Shown here: positions 1 to 8,741 of the stretch, one piece after another
Numbering within the stretch: the stretch's first letter is position 1
How the letters are laid out: every line of letters begins with the position of its first letter
From: Idiomarina aminovorans
GTDB taxonomy: Bacteria > Pseudomonadota > Gammaproteobacteria > Enterobacterales > Alteromonadaceae
Length of the DNA stretch: 64,000 nt
Direction: 5' to 3'
Assembly (NCBI RefSeq): GCF_023155095.1
Contig: NZ_JAKNDA010000003.1
Coordinates: forward strand, 124,001-188,000
Program-made: the position numbers and the translations under genes
Notes under the pieces: model-generated
Seen by the model: only the letters and a program-made list of their open reading frames with translations
What the model was told of the DNA's origin: nothing
Database searches by the model: none

Positions 1-50
1 ATAAAATCTACAATCAAAAAACGAACACTTGGCTGACAGGGGAGAACACT

Positions 51-1223
51 ATGGCCAAAACAAGTACCACAAAGAAATTCACTTTATCCGCAGCAAGCGC
101 GGCTATTCTGAGTGTTATGAGCTTAGGGGCTCAGGCTGACCAAACAGATATCGATTTTGGCGGTTACGTAAAACTGGATATGTTGGTATCTGATTACGCT
201 GATGGACTGGCCCCTGACAGCGCAAACATCGGTCGTCAACAATACATCCCGAGTATTACTCCTGTTGATGGTAACGGCGATGATCTAGCCACAGATTTCC
301 ATGCACGTCAGTCACGCTTCTTCCTGACCAGCAAGACCCAGCTAGATAATGGCGAAACACTGACCGGTCATATTGAAATGGACTTTCAGTTGACTCCAGA
401 TGGCGACGAACGTATTTCAAACTCATACAACCCGCGTCTGCGCCAGGCGTTTCTTAAATATGGTAACTGGACCTTTGGTCAAACCTGGTCTAACTTCCAG
501 GATCTGAATATTTTGGCAGAATCGGTCGACTTCATCGGCATTACCGACGGTATTATCTTTAACCGTCAGGCGCAAATACGCTATACCTCGGGTGGTTTCA
601 GTGCTTCAATCGAAAACCCTGAAACCACAGTAACCCCTGCTGGCGGCGGCCGCATAGTATCCAGCGACGGCTTTATTCCGGATGTTACCTTTAAATATAC
701 CGGTAAAGCAGACAACCTAACCTGGCAGGCGTCGGCACTCCTGCGTCAACTCGCTTACGATGTGACTGAAACTGGCGACGACGAAACCACTTTCGGATAT
801 GGTGTCAGCTTTGGTGCTAAATACACTTTTGGTATGGATGACATTCGTGCCTCAATCACAACCGGTTATGGTTTAGGTCGCTACTTAGGTCTTAACACCT
901 GGAACGGTGCCTACATTGACAGTAACGGCGAGCTAGAAGCTATTGATTCTACCGGTGTTTCTTTCGCTTACCGCCATTTCTGGACCGAGAAACTGCGCTC
1001 TAATGTTGTTTATTCGCGAGGCTGGGCCGACAACGATGGTGAACTACTTGCGCTAGCAGGCGATATGACCGAATACACACAACGTCTGGCGTTCAACCTG
1101 ATGTATTCACCCGCGTCGAACCTGACTTTTGGCGCAGAAATTTCACAGGCAAACCGCGAGACAGAAGCTAATGACGATGGTGATTTGAACCGCCTGCAAT
1201 TAATGGCGATGTATAAATTCTAA
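51..1223 (+). CDS. DcaP-like outer-membrane porin
   Basis: A 390-residue outer-membrane beta-barrel protein. Residues 1-29 form a signal peptide (basic start, hydrophobic core, AQA cleavage site). The mature part begins with a GGYVKLD strand typical of DcaP-type trimeric porins, runs in alternating amphipathic strands, and ends in an aromatic terminal residue (MYKF) as barrel proteins do. A GGGGAG Shine-Dalgarno sits 7 bases before the ATG. Family members pass small dicarboxylates or other anions; the substrate here cannot be read. A polyphosphate locus follows on the other strand, but no PhoB box is visible in the short upstream stretch, so a phosphate role is only a guess. Confidence 0.85.
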   Translation: MAKTSTTKKFTLSAASAAILSVMSLGAQADQTDIDFGGYVKLDMLVSDYADGLAPDSANIGRQQYIPSITPVDGNGDDLATDFHARQSRFFLTSKTQLDNGETLTGHIEMDFQLTPDGDERISNSYNPRLRQAFLKYGNWTFGQTWSNFQDLNILAESVDFIGITDGIIFNRQAQIRYTSGGFSASIENPETTVTPAGGGRIVSSDGFIPDVTFKYTGKADNLTWQASALLRQLAYDVTETGDDETTFGYGVSFGAKYTFGMDDIRASITTGYGLGRYLGLNTWNGAYIDSNGELEAIDSTGVSFAYRHFWTEKLRSNVVYSRGWADNDGELLALAGDMTEYTQRLAFNLMYSPASNLTFGAEISQANRETEANDDGDLNRLQLMAMYKF

Positions 1224-1252
1224 CTGGTTAAAAGCGCATCATTAATCTATAC

Positions 1253-1294
1253 AGAGGCACAAAGAAATTACCTGACTTTGTGCCTCTATTTTTT
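1253..1294. terminator. Bidirectional intrinsic terminator, porin/ppx
   Basis: A perfect 12-bp stem (AGAGGCACAAAG with CTTTGTGCCTCT) and an 11-base loop is followed by a T-run on the plus strand. It lies between the convergent porin and ppx genes and its end abuts the ppx stop codon. Confidence 0.9.
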
Positions 1295-2801
1295 AACAGA
1301 CCAACAACTCGTAACCCAGCTGTTGTATGACCTTCGCTTCACCCTCAAGCTGCATTGCTAACACTGAATCTTCTTTAGCCGGACCGTTCAATACCAGTTT
1401 CAAAACACCCCCGTCGATAATCACGCTCTCCAGCGACATGCTGCTCTGCCGGTCACTATTTAGAACAACTCCCAAACGCATAATAATAACCATTTTAATC
1501 AGCTGGTTGTGGCTGAAAAGAATCAAATCAGGAAACTCGGTGGTCTGAATTTTTTTGCGAAAGAAGCGGACGACAGTCGATAAAAAGCGTTGCTCCTCGG
1601 CGTTAAAACCTGGCATATAAGCGTGGGCCAAAATATATCCAGAATGTTTTTGTACGCCACTGGCACTAATGCTCAAGCCTACCTCGTGCAACTTTGCAGC
1701 ACCTTCTAGCAGCACTTCTAAATCGTGTCCGGTCAACCCCCAACCTTCAGCCACACCACGCCAGATTTGCTGAACCGTCGACAGCACCCGTTGAGCTTGC
1801 GCAGAGTCGACCGAGTAGCGCTGTGCCAAACTGCTAATCGTGCGTTCACGTACATCCTGATGCAGTAAAACTTCACCCGCTAACTCGTATAAAACGCCTT
1901 CTCTTAGCGCCGCGTCGTGAGGAATCAGGTGTTCAATTTCAAGTTCCTCAAAAATCCCCAGTAGCACAGCAACGCCCCCCGCAATTGACTGACGCCGCTC
2001 GGCCGATACCCACTCTTTATTTAAGTTTTTTATTGATTGAGCGGCGATAAGATCATTGCGGCAGGCTTCCAGCTGCGCTTGGGTAATTCCCATTGATTGT
2101 TCACCATCGCGTTTCACAATCCATTGATAAATGGCTTTGATTGTTCCTGAGGTACCAAACACGCTCTGTATTGGGTTATCCGCTAAATAATTCGCTATCG
2201 GTTCAACGTGTTGTCGGGCAGATACAATCGCTTTGTGAAAACGCTTTTGAGTGATTTTTCCGGATGCAAAAAATTCTTGCGAAAAAGCCAGGCTACCAAT
2301 ACTTCTGGAGCTTAAAAAGTTAGGCTGGCGCTTATTGCCAACAGCAAACTCAGTGCTTCCGCCACCAATATCAATAACCAACTGAGAGCCAGATTCAGAA
2401 CTGGTTTCTGCTACCCCACAAAAAATTAAACGGGCCTCTTCACGGCCTGAAATAACCTCTATAGGAAAAGGTAGTACCTTTGCCGCCTCAGCTAAAAACT
2501 TTTTACGATTCTTAGCTTTACGCAATGTATGTGTCGCTACAACCTTAACCGTGTCCCGCTCGAAACCTTCTAGCCGCACAGCACATTGCCTAAGCGCTTC
2601 AACACCACGGTAAACAGCAGCATCACTCAAGTGGCGATTAGAAAGGCCCTCTCCAAGTTGTACGGGTTGCTTGAATTTAAAAATGGGCTGAAGCTGCCCT
2701 TCAACCAACCGCGCAATAATTAAATGAAAACTATTAGACCCAATATCCAGAGCTGCAAACTGCTGAGGCGACGATTTATTATTCTTTTTTCCGGCTTTCA
2801 T
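1293..2801 (-). CDS. ppx: Exopolyphosphatase (Ppx/GppA family)
   Basis: Releases phosphate from polyphosphate ends and opposes the kinase encoded just upstream. The ASKHA-fold phosphate loops are visible: ALDIGSNSFHLII near the N-terminus and VIDIGGGSTEF about 130 residues later; a C-terminal HD-like region follows. The reading frame extends 20 codons further upstream, but the ATG at 2801 is chosen because it gives the family N-terminus, has a GAGAGAG ribosome site, and overlaps the end of ppk by 23 bases, implying translational coupling. About 502 residues, normal for Ppx. Assignment as Ppx rather than GppA rests on pairing with ppk. Confidence 0.92.
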   Translation of the reverse strand: MKAGKKNNKSSPQQFAALDIGSNSFHLIIARLVEGQLQPIFKFKQPVQLGEGLSNRHLSDAAVYRGVEALRQCAVRLEGFERDTVKVVATHTLRKAKNRKKFLAEAAKVLPFPIEVISGREEARLIFCGVAETSSESGSQLVIDIGGGSTEFAVGNKRQPNFLSSRSIGSLAFSQEFFASGKITQKRFHKAIVSARQHVEPIANYLADNPIQSVFGTSGTIKAIYQWIVKRDGEQSMGITQAQLEACRNDLIAAQSIKNLNKEWVSAERRQSIAGGVAVLLGIFEELEIEHLIPHDAALREGVLYELAGEVLLHQDVRERTISSLAQRYSVDSAQAQRVLSTVQQIWRGVAEGWGLTGHDLEVLLEGAAKLHEVGLSISASGVQKHSGYILAHAYMPGFNAEEQRFLSTVVRFFRKKIQTTEFPDLILFSHNQLIKMVIIMRLGVVLNSDRQSSMSLESVIIDGGVLKLVLNGPAKEDSVLAMQLEGEAKVIQQLGYELLVC

Positions 2802-4863
2802 ACACTCTCTCACGCCGCTTAAGACAACGATGAATGGCCACCTGAGAAGGAACCAAAGCACGCGGTTTTAAGACCTTGCGCTCAGCTTCAAAGCAGTATC
2901 GGTTTGTTTGTTCGGCGTCAATTAGGCGAGATTTTGCTTTATCTTGCCACTGCAACGCAATTATCTTCAAAATATCAGCTTTGGCATCCGGGTCATAGAC
3001 AGGAGCCGCAACTTCTACACGATGATCAAGATTACGAGTCATTAAATCGGCAGAAGCTATAAAGACTTCTTCTTTGCCACCATGCTCAAAAACATACACT
3101 CGGGCGTGCTCTAAATAACGATCAACAATACTCCGAATTTCGATATTCTCACTAAGATTTTCCACTCCCGGTCTTAAAGAGCACATACCCCGGACAATGC
3201 CCTGAATTTTAACGCCAGCCCGGGATGCCCGGTAAAGCTGAATAATTAAATGTTCATCTTCCAGATTATTGACTTTAAAAAACAGTTTAGCCGGCTTACC
3301 CGCTTTGGCTTGCTCTATTTCAAACTCAATAAGCTCATTAATTCTCTGGCGCATATTCACCGGCGCTACCATCAAATGATGAAAGTTGTGCGCTCGATAA
3401 GGTTGTTCAAGATAATGAAAAACCGATTCAACATCGGCACAAATATCAGGCTGACAAGTAAAAAGGCTAAAGTCGGTATAAATTTGCGCGGTTCCCTCAT
3501 GAAAGTTACCGGTTCCAATCACTGCATAACGACGGTCAAGGTTACCTTCATTTCGATGCACCAGAACCAATTTTGAATGTACTTTAAGCCCCTGAATACC
3601 AAAGCTGACCCGCACACCTGAGTCGGTTAATTCTTTAGCCCACTCAATGTTAGCCTCTTCGTCAAACCTTGCCTGAAGCTCGACCATAACCGTAACGTGT
3701 TTGCCGTTTTGTACCGCGTCCATCAAAGAGCGAATTACCCGGGAATTTGGCGCCACGCGGTAAATACACATTGAAATTCGGGTTACCTTAGGGTCATAAG
3801 CAGCCTGTCGGACAAATTCGGTAAAGTGAGAAAAACGATAGTACGGATAGTACAACGCGATATCATTTTTTTGGATGGCAGCAAACACATTCTCAAAATT
3901 AGAGAACTTCGGATGAAATAACGACGGCAGCTCTTTGTGAATTAAAGAGGTTTTACCCAGGTGTGGAAACTTAACAAAGTCCCTGGTATTGCGATAACGC
4001 CCACCCGCCACGAACGAATCAAACTGAGTGAGTTCCAGCTTTTTGCTTAAAAAATCGAGCATTTCTTCAGGCATTGCCCGGTCATAAACTAAACGCACTG
4101 GGTCTGCTTTTATTCGCTGTTTTAACCCCTCTTCCATGCGTTCAAGTAAGCTTTGCTCGATATCATCTGAGGGTCGATACTCGGCATCGCGAGTGGTTTT
4201 AAACGAAAACGCGCGCAATTGTTCAAATGGAATGATCCCCTGAAATAAAACGTTTAAGTTTAACTGGAGCACATCATCTAAAAACAAAATTTTATGTTGT
4301 TTGCTGCGGCCGTTTGTGGGTAACTGAATAAAACGATCTATCTGATCAGAGGGCACTTCCAACAAGGCATAATGCTTTTCATCGCCATTGACGATTTCGA
4401 CACAAAGGTAGGTTTCATCTTCACGAACAATATTAGCCAGGTTTCCTTTACCATTGACCCATATAGGCACAATAAAACGCTGTACTTTGTCTTTAAAGAA
4501 TCGTTTGAGTCGGCACTTTTCCTCGTCATCAAGCTGCTCAATATTCAATAGAGAAATGCCATTTCCCCGCAAGGTTTCCAGGACCTCTTCCAGTACCTCA
4601 TCAAAGCGCTTTTGTAACCGTGCAACTTTTTGCTGCAACTGCTCCATCAAATGCTCGTAATGTTCACGCTCTTCAACTGCCTGACTAAAGAAAATACGAC
4701 GCTTTACATCTGCCACCCGAACTTGAAAGAACTCATCCATATTGCTGGAAAAAATCCCCAAAAAATGGATACGCTCAATTGCCGGAACATGACTGTCTGC
4801 CGCCTCTTGCAACACTCGTTCATTAAAGGAAAGCCAACTTAATTCTTTATTAAAAAATTTCAT
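2779..4863 (-). CDS. ppk1: Polyphosphate kinase 1
   Basis: Polymerises the gamma-phosphate of ATP into inorganic polyphosphate. The protein is 694 residues, full length for PPK1. It starts FNKELSWLSFNERVLQEA, the conserved N-terminal signature. The phospholipase-D-like catalytic half carries GLKVHSK (phospho-accepting His region), GTGNFHEGTAQIYTD, and the second catalytic His in RYLEHARVYVF. It is the first gene of a ppk-ppx pair. A PhoB box lies about 60 bases before its start, so phosphate starvation probably induces it. Confidence 0.96.
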   Translation of the reverse strand: MKFFNKELSWLSFNERVLQEAADSHVPAIERIHFLGIFSSNMDEFFQVRVADVKRRIFFSQAVEEREHYEHLMEQLQQKVARLQKRFDEVLEEVLETLRGNGISLLNIEQLDDEEKCRLKRFFKDKVQRFIVPIWVNGKGNLANIVREDETYLCVEIVNGDEKHYALLEVPSDQIDRFIQLPTNGRSKQHKILFLDDVLQLNLNVLFQGIIPFEQLRAFSFKTTRDAEYRPSDDIEQSLLERMEEGLKQRIKADPVRLVYDRAMPEEMLDFLSKKLELTQFDSFVAGGRYRNTRDFVKFPHLGKTSLIHKELPSLFHPKFSNFENVFAAIQKNDIALYYPYYRFSHFTEFVRQAAYDPKVTRISMCIYRVAPNSRVIRSLMDAVQNGKHVTVMVELQARFDEEANIEWAKELTDSGVRVSFGIQGLKVHSKLVLVHRNEGNLDRRYAVIGTGNFHEGTAQIYTDFSLFTCQPDICADVESVFHYLEQPYRAHNFHHLMVAPVNMRQRINELIEFEIEQAKAGKPAKLFFKVNNLEDEHLIIQLYRASRAGVKIQGIVRGMCSLRPGVENLSENIEIRSIVDRYLEHARVYVFEHGGKEEVFIASADLMTRNLDHRVEVAAPVYDPDAKADILKIIALQWQDKAKSRLIDAEQTNRYCFEAERKVLKPRALVPSQVAIHRCLKRRERVYESRKKE

Positions 4864-4923
4864 AGGTTAAAAATGGCAAAAACGCATCATATCGATAGCC
4901 TAACGTATTAGAATGCAATTTAT

Positions 4924-4941
4924 ATGACATTAATATGACAG
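4924..4941 (-). promoter_or_regulatory. PhoB box upstream of ppk
   Basis: Read on the minus strand this is CTGTCAT-ATTA-ATGTCAT: two 7-bp direct repeats with a 4-bp spacer, close to the established Pho box (CTGTCAT, 4 bases, CTGTCAT). It lies 60-80 bases before the ppk ATG, where a PhoB-activated promoter would sit. PhoB itself is not in the window. Confidence 0.85.
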
Positions 4942-4962
4942 TCGTGTCACAAAACACGACTG
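4939..4962 (-). terminator. Hairpin after alkaline phosphatase gene, no U-tract
   Basis: CAGTCGTGT and ACACGACTG form a perfect 9-bp stem with a 6-base loop, 25 bases past the alkaline phosphatase stop. No clear T-run follows, so termination would be weak or factor-assisted. The distal arm overlaps the first half-site of the ppk PhoB box, so one sequence may serve both. Confidence 0.5.
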
Positions 4963-4986
4963 TCGACGTTAGCTTTTAAAGGAAGG

Positions 4987-6294
4987 TTATTTAACGACTT
5001 TTATTAACTGCTTACCAATATCGGTGTTGTCCATATAACCAACAAAGTTTTCGCTGTACGGACCGGTTGCAAAGATAGGAACATCAACACCGGTATGTCC
5101 GCTGGTCGTCCAGCCGGTACCGGTAATATCTGCGGTGATATAAACCAGTGCCTGGTGCAGCGCATCTTCACGCTCTTCGCCTTCTTGTTCGGCTACAATG
5201 GCTAATTCGTCGATATATTCCTGAGTCAGTTCAAAGTTGACTTTATTAGCGACATACTCCGCCCATTTACCTGAGTCCATGCCAAGCATTTCTTTACTCA
5301 TATAAGCAATAGAGCTTTCAATATTCATGACGCGGTCAGAATACCAGGCATAATCGCCATCACGTCCAATGGTTAATCCACCGGTTGAGTGATCCGCCGT
5401 CATAACGACCAGCGTATTCGGATTATTTTCACGATACTCGCGCACAACTTTCAATGCCCGATTCAGACCATCCATTTCGTGCACTGCACAGGCAATATCA
5501 TTGGCATGACCACACCAGTCAATTTCGCTGCCTTCAATCATTAAGGCAAAAGGTTGCTGCTTGTTACCCAGTAAACGCAGAGCGGTGCTGGTCATATCAG
5601 CCAAAGCGTCAACATTACCATCAATAGCATAAGGCAGGCCTCTCTCCGCAAACAGCCCCATAACCGGCAGCGTGTTAACTGAATTCAGCTGGCTCATATC
5701 GGTAACAATTTGCATACCGTGTTGCGGCAAAATTTCCAGCCAGTTTTTCTCGTCACGGTTAAAGAAACTTTCCCCACCGCCTAGCATCACATCAAATGAC
5801 GGGTCGCCTTTAACTACCTGAGTCGCAATTTTATCCGCAATTTGATTGTATTCGTAACGAGACGGGTGGTGAGTGAAGAAGGAAGCCGGAGTTGCATGGT
5901 TCACTTGCGATGTGGATACAGAGCCCGTTAACCAGCCGTTTTCACGCGCCAGTTCCATAATGGTCTGCAGTGGGTATTTGTCGGAATTTACAGCGATAGC
6001 ACCATTATAACTTTTCACACCAGTTGCCAAAGCTGTTGCTGCCGCAGCCGAGTCTGTCACCCAGGTATCATCGTCCGGGTAAGTGGTTGATGCGCCTTTG
6101 AGCGTGGCATCAAATTCAGTTTTTGCGATGGTTTTACTATCCAGATCAGACATGGCGTAACGGTAGGCCGTGATAAATTCAAACCCCATACCATCGCCGA
6201 TAATATAAATAATATTGGGTTTTTGCTCTTCTGCGTGCACCACAGTTGATGCTATAGCCAGCCCGATACCAGCCACTAATGCTTTAAGTGTCAT
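4987..6294 (-). CDS. phoA: Alkaline phosphatase, secreted
   Basis: Periplasmic metal-dependent phosphomonoesterase that scavenges phosphate. A 21-residue signal peptide (MTLKALVAG through VVHA) precedes IIYIIGDGMG, the first metal-binding Asp motif. DSAAAATALATG contains the nucleophilic serine. MTADHSTGG and SGHTGVDVPIF supply further metal ligands. At 435 residues it is close to family size (PF00245). A PhoB box sits about 50 bases upstream. The gene stands alone between xseA and ppk, so the region is a small Pho-regulated cluster. The symbol reflects family, not proven orthology with E. coli PhoA. Confidence 0.9.
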   Translation of the reverse strand: MTLKALVAGIGLAIASTVVHAEEQKPNIIYIIGDGMGFEFITAYRYAMSDLDSKTIAKTEFDATLKGASTTYPDDDTWVTDSAAAATALATGVKSYNGAIAVNSDKYPLQTIMELARENGWLTGSVSTSQVNHATPASFFTHHPSRYEYNQIADKIATQVVKGDPSFDVMLGGGESFFNRDEKNWLEILPQHGMQIVTDMSQLNSVNTLPVMGLFAERGLPYAIDGNVDALADMTSTALRLLGNKQQPFALMIEGSEIDWCGHANDIACAVHEMDGLNRALKVVREYRENNPNTLVVMTADHSTGGLTIGRDGDYAWYSDRVMNIESSIAYMSKEMLGMDSGKWAEYVANKVNFELTQEYIDELAIVAEQEGEEREDALHQALVYITADITGTGWTTSGHTGVDVPIFATGPYSENFVGYMDNTDIGKQLIKVVK

Positions 6295-6340
6295 ACCATA
6301 ACTCCTTTTTAAATAACTGACTCAGTATAGCAAAGCCAAG

Positions 6341-6358
6341 ATGTCAGGAATATGACAA
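6341..6358 (-). promoter_or_regulatory. PhoB box upstream of alkaline phosphatase
   Basis: On the minus strand TTGTCAT-ATTC-CTGACAT has the 7-4-7 direct-repeat architecture of a Pho box with two mismatches. It is 47-64 bases before the start codon. A second box of the same type controls the neighbouring ppk. Confidence 0.8.
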
Positions 6359-6369
6359 TAACCGCAGGA

Positions 6370-7680
6370 TCATTGCCGTTTGGCGGCAATACTGCCGTCG
6401 GCCAGCCGGACTTCTATGGTGTCACCAACCCGCACCTGCTGCTCACTGCGCACGACCTCACCATCGTCGGTACGGACAATAGCGTACCCGCGTTCCAGAG
6501 TGTTCAGCGGGCTGACAAGATTCAGTGACTGCATCAGTTGCTGTTGCTGCGTTTTCTTATCTTTGAGCAACCGTTGCATAACCAGTGGCAGGCGCTGCTG
6601 TTGACTGTTCAACTGCTCTTTTAAACGCTGTAATTTTCTTTGAGGATGAACCGCCTGCAGCCGCCCGTGCAAATGAGACACTTGCTGTTGCTGACGTGCT
6701 AACCGATTTTGTAATGCCCGGTATGCGCGAGCCTGCAATTCATCGGCCAGTTGTGACTGCTGCTGCAACTGACGCTGAGGATGTTGCTGCTGAAGTCGGG
6801 TTTGCATAAACTGCCAACGCTGCTTTAAACGCTGTAACAGTCGTTGTTGCGCCAGAGCCAGACGTTGCTGAAGCGCTTGCGCTTTTTGTCGTTGCTGTTG
6901 TTGATCGCAAGTAACCAGTTCCGCCGCTGCGGAAGGAGTAGGAGCCCGCACATCGGCAACAAAGTCGGCAATGGTGAAATCAATCTCATGACCGACTGCA
7001 CTGATGGTAGGCATGGGTGCTGTCGCTAAAAGACGCGCAAAATTCTCATCATTAAAACACCATAAGTCTTCCAGTGAACCGCCCCCACGACTGACTAAAA
7101 GTACATCCACGTCATTACGTTCAAAGGCTATTTTTAGCATCGACTGCAGTTGCGGCACGGCAGCTTCGCCCTGCACCGTGCTCGGATAAATAATAACCTC
7201 GACACTTGGGTCACGGCGCTTCATAACCGCTAATATGTCTTTTACCGCAGCTCCGGTCGGGGACGTTAATACGCCCACTTTGTGAATGTGCTCCGGCAAG
7301 GGTCTTTTACGTTCTGCCGCAAATAATCCTTCGCCCGACAATTTTTCTTTTAATTGCTCATAACGCTGCTGTAATAACCCCTGACCCGCATCTTCTACCT
7401 GCTCAACAATGAGCTGATAGTCACCCCTGGGTTCATAAACAGTGACCTTAGCCTTGACCAGTACCTGCATACCATTTTGCGGCCGAACTTTGGCGCGCTG
7501 GTTGGCATTACGAAACATGGCGCAGCGAACCTGGGCGCGTTCGTCTTTTAACGTAAAGTACCAGTGTCCGGAGCCGGGCGCGGCAAAATTTGAAATTTCA
7601 CCCACCAGAGCGATTTGACCAAATCCCTGCTCTAACAGTTGGCGGATCTCAATATTCAATTGACTGACCGAATACACCAT
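6370..7680 (-). CDS. xseA: Exodeoxyribonuclease VII large subunit
   Basis: Catalytic subunit of the single-strand-specific exonuclease that trims DNA to short oligonucleotides. The N-terminus (YSVSQLNIEIRQLLE, then a GHWYFTLKD strand) is the OB-fold. The central nuclease domain contains VGVLTSPTGAAVKDIL and VSRGGGSLEDLW. Residues 265-390 are an extremely Gln-rich coiled coil, usual for this subunit. Two in-frame ATGs exist at 7686 and 7680; the second is preferred because AAGAG lies 8 bases before it. No xseB is adjacent, which is normal. Confidence 0.95.
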   Translation of the reverse strand: MVYSVSQLNIEIRQLLEQGFGQIALVGEISNFAAPGSGHWYFTLKDERAQVRCAMFRNANQRAKVRPQNGMQVLVKAKVTVYEPRGDYQLIVEQVEDAGQGLLQQRYEQLKEKLSGEGLFAAERKRPLPEHIHKVGVLTSPTGAAVKDILAVMKRRDPSVEVIIYPSTVQGEAAVPQLQSMLKIAFERNDVDVLLVSRGGGSLEDLWCFNDENFARLLATAPMPTISAVGHEIDFTIADFVADVRAPTPSAAAELVTCDQQQQRQKAQALQQRLALAQQRLLQRLKQRWQFMQTRLQQQHPQRQLQQQSQLADELQARAYRALQNRLARQQQQVSHLHGRLQAVHPQRKLQRLKEQLNSQQQRLPLVMQRLLKDKKTQQQQLMQSLNLVSPLNTLERGYAIVRTDDGEVVRSEQQVRVGDTIEVRLADGSIAAKRQ

Positions 7681-7757
7681 GAGCATTACTCTTGTTCGAA
7701 ATTAATGGCCAAATCATACCACATTCACTCCGTATCAAAATAAACACAAATTCATTT

Positions 7758-7801
7758 AGACGTCTAAATGTCTTGACGTCTCTATTTCTATTGATTACAG
7801 T
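7758..7801 (+). promoter_or_regulatory. MetJ operator (three met boxes) over metX promoter
   Basis: Three contiguous 8-mers, AGACGTCT, AAATGTCT and TGACGTCT (7758-7781), match the met box consensus AGACGTCT with 0, 3 and 1 mismatches; tandem boxes are the known MetJ target. The third box covers TTGACG (7773-7778), a good -35, followed 17 bases later by TACAGT (7796-7801) as -10. MetJ with S-adenosylmethionine would therefore block polymerase directly. Confidence 0.92.
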
Positions 7802-7832
7802 CTGAAAATGACTCATCAATGTGAGGTGAACT

Positions 7833-8741
7833 ATGGTTCAGCCAGTTGCCTGCAGTTTTTATACAGAAACGTCTTTCGGACGCATTAAAGGTTATCGCTA
7901 CGGTCCTGCCGATGCCCCTGCCATTATTGTTCAAGGCGGCATCAGTGCCAGCGGCAGTCTGTGGAAAGCTGATAAGAGCGGTTGGTGGCAATCGCTTCAC
8001 CCGGTATTTTCTGAATTGAATGACGTACAAGTTATTAGCTTCGATTACCTTGGCGGACTGGGAGGTTCTGACTGCCCGGCTACTCCTTTAACCGTGAAAC
8101 AACACAGTGAAGCCATACGCCAGGCAATTAGCCAACAGACTGACAATCTTCAAGCCTGGGTTGGCGGATCATTTGGTGGCGTTCTCGGGCTTCAGTTTGC
8201 AGCCGACCGTCCCACTGAATTAGCCCGCTTGTGTGTCATCAGCGCAGCCCATAGACCCTCTGTTCATTCCGCCTTATTGCGCTACTTCCAGCAGGCGCTC
8301 GTTCAACGTTGTAGCGATGATCAGTCGGGGATTATTCTGGCGCGGGCATTGGCAACGCTGAGTTACCGTACTGCTGACGAGTTCGAGCAACGTTTTAATG
8401 ACACTGACGATGCGTTTAAGTATCTATTGTACCAGGGGGAAAAGCTGTTAAAACAAAATGGTAATGGCTGCCGCAGCTTATTCACGCATTTAACGCCTAT
8501 ATTGAATGACTACGCCATTGACCCAACCGGGATTCAGGCAAAGGTGCAGCTTATTGATTTCAGTAATGACGCCATTGCGCCGCCCAGTCTGGTCACTGAA
8601 CTGGAACAGTTATTACCCAACAATATGGGTCGGCTGACAATTGAAACGCCTTTTGGTCACGACGGTTTTATTAAAAATGTCGAACAATACCAATCCGCTT
8701 TAACGCACTTTTTAACCAAATCTCAACTGGAGTCCGCATGA
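7833..8741 (+). CDS. metX: Homoserine O-acyltransferase-like alpha/beta hydrolase (MetX type)
   Basis: Activates the hydroxyl of homoserine for methionine synthesis. It is an alpha/beta-hydrolase: oxyanion region QGGISASGSLW, nucleophile elbow GGSFGG, acid in LIDFSNDAIAPP and base in PFGHDGF. At 302 residues it is shorter than classical MetX (about 350-380), so acetyl versus succinyl donor cannot be decided from sequence alone. The role is supported by the upstream MetJ operator and the 4-base overlap with metY, which uses the acyl-homoserine. GAGGTG precedes the ATG by 5 bases. Confidence 0.85.
   Translation: MVQPVACSFYTETSFGRIKGYRYGPADAPAIIVQGGISASGSLWKADKSGWWQSLHPVFSELNDVQVISFDYLGGLGGSDCPATPLTVKQHSEAIRQAISQQTDNLQAWVGGSFGGVLGLQFAADRPTELARLCVISAAHRPSVHSALLRYFQQALVQRCSDDQSGIILARALATLSYRTADEFEQRFNDTDDAFKYLLYQGEKLLKQNGNGCRSLFTHLTPILNDYAIDPTGIQAKVQLIDFSNDAIAPPSLVTELEQLLPNNMGRLTIETPFGHDGFIKNVEQYQSALTHFLTKSQLESA

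Noticed and set aside
6585-7189. Long plus-strand frames opposite xseA
   Set aside because: They are shadows of the Gln-rich coding strand; no ribosome sites, and xseA is intact across the whole stretch.
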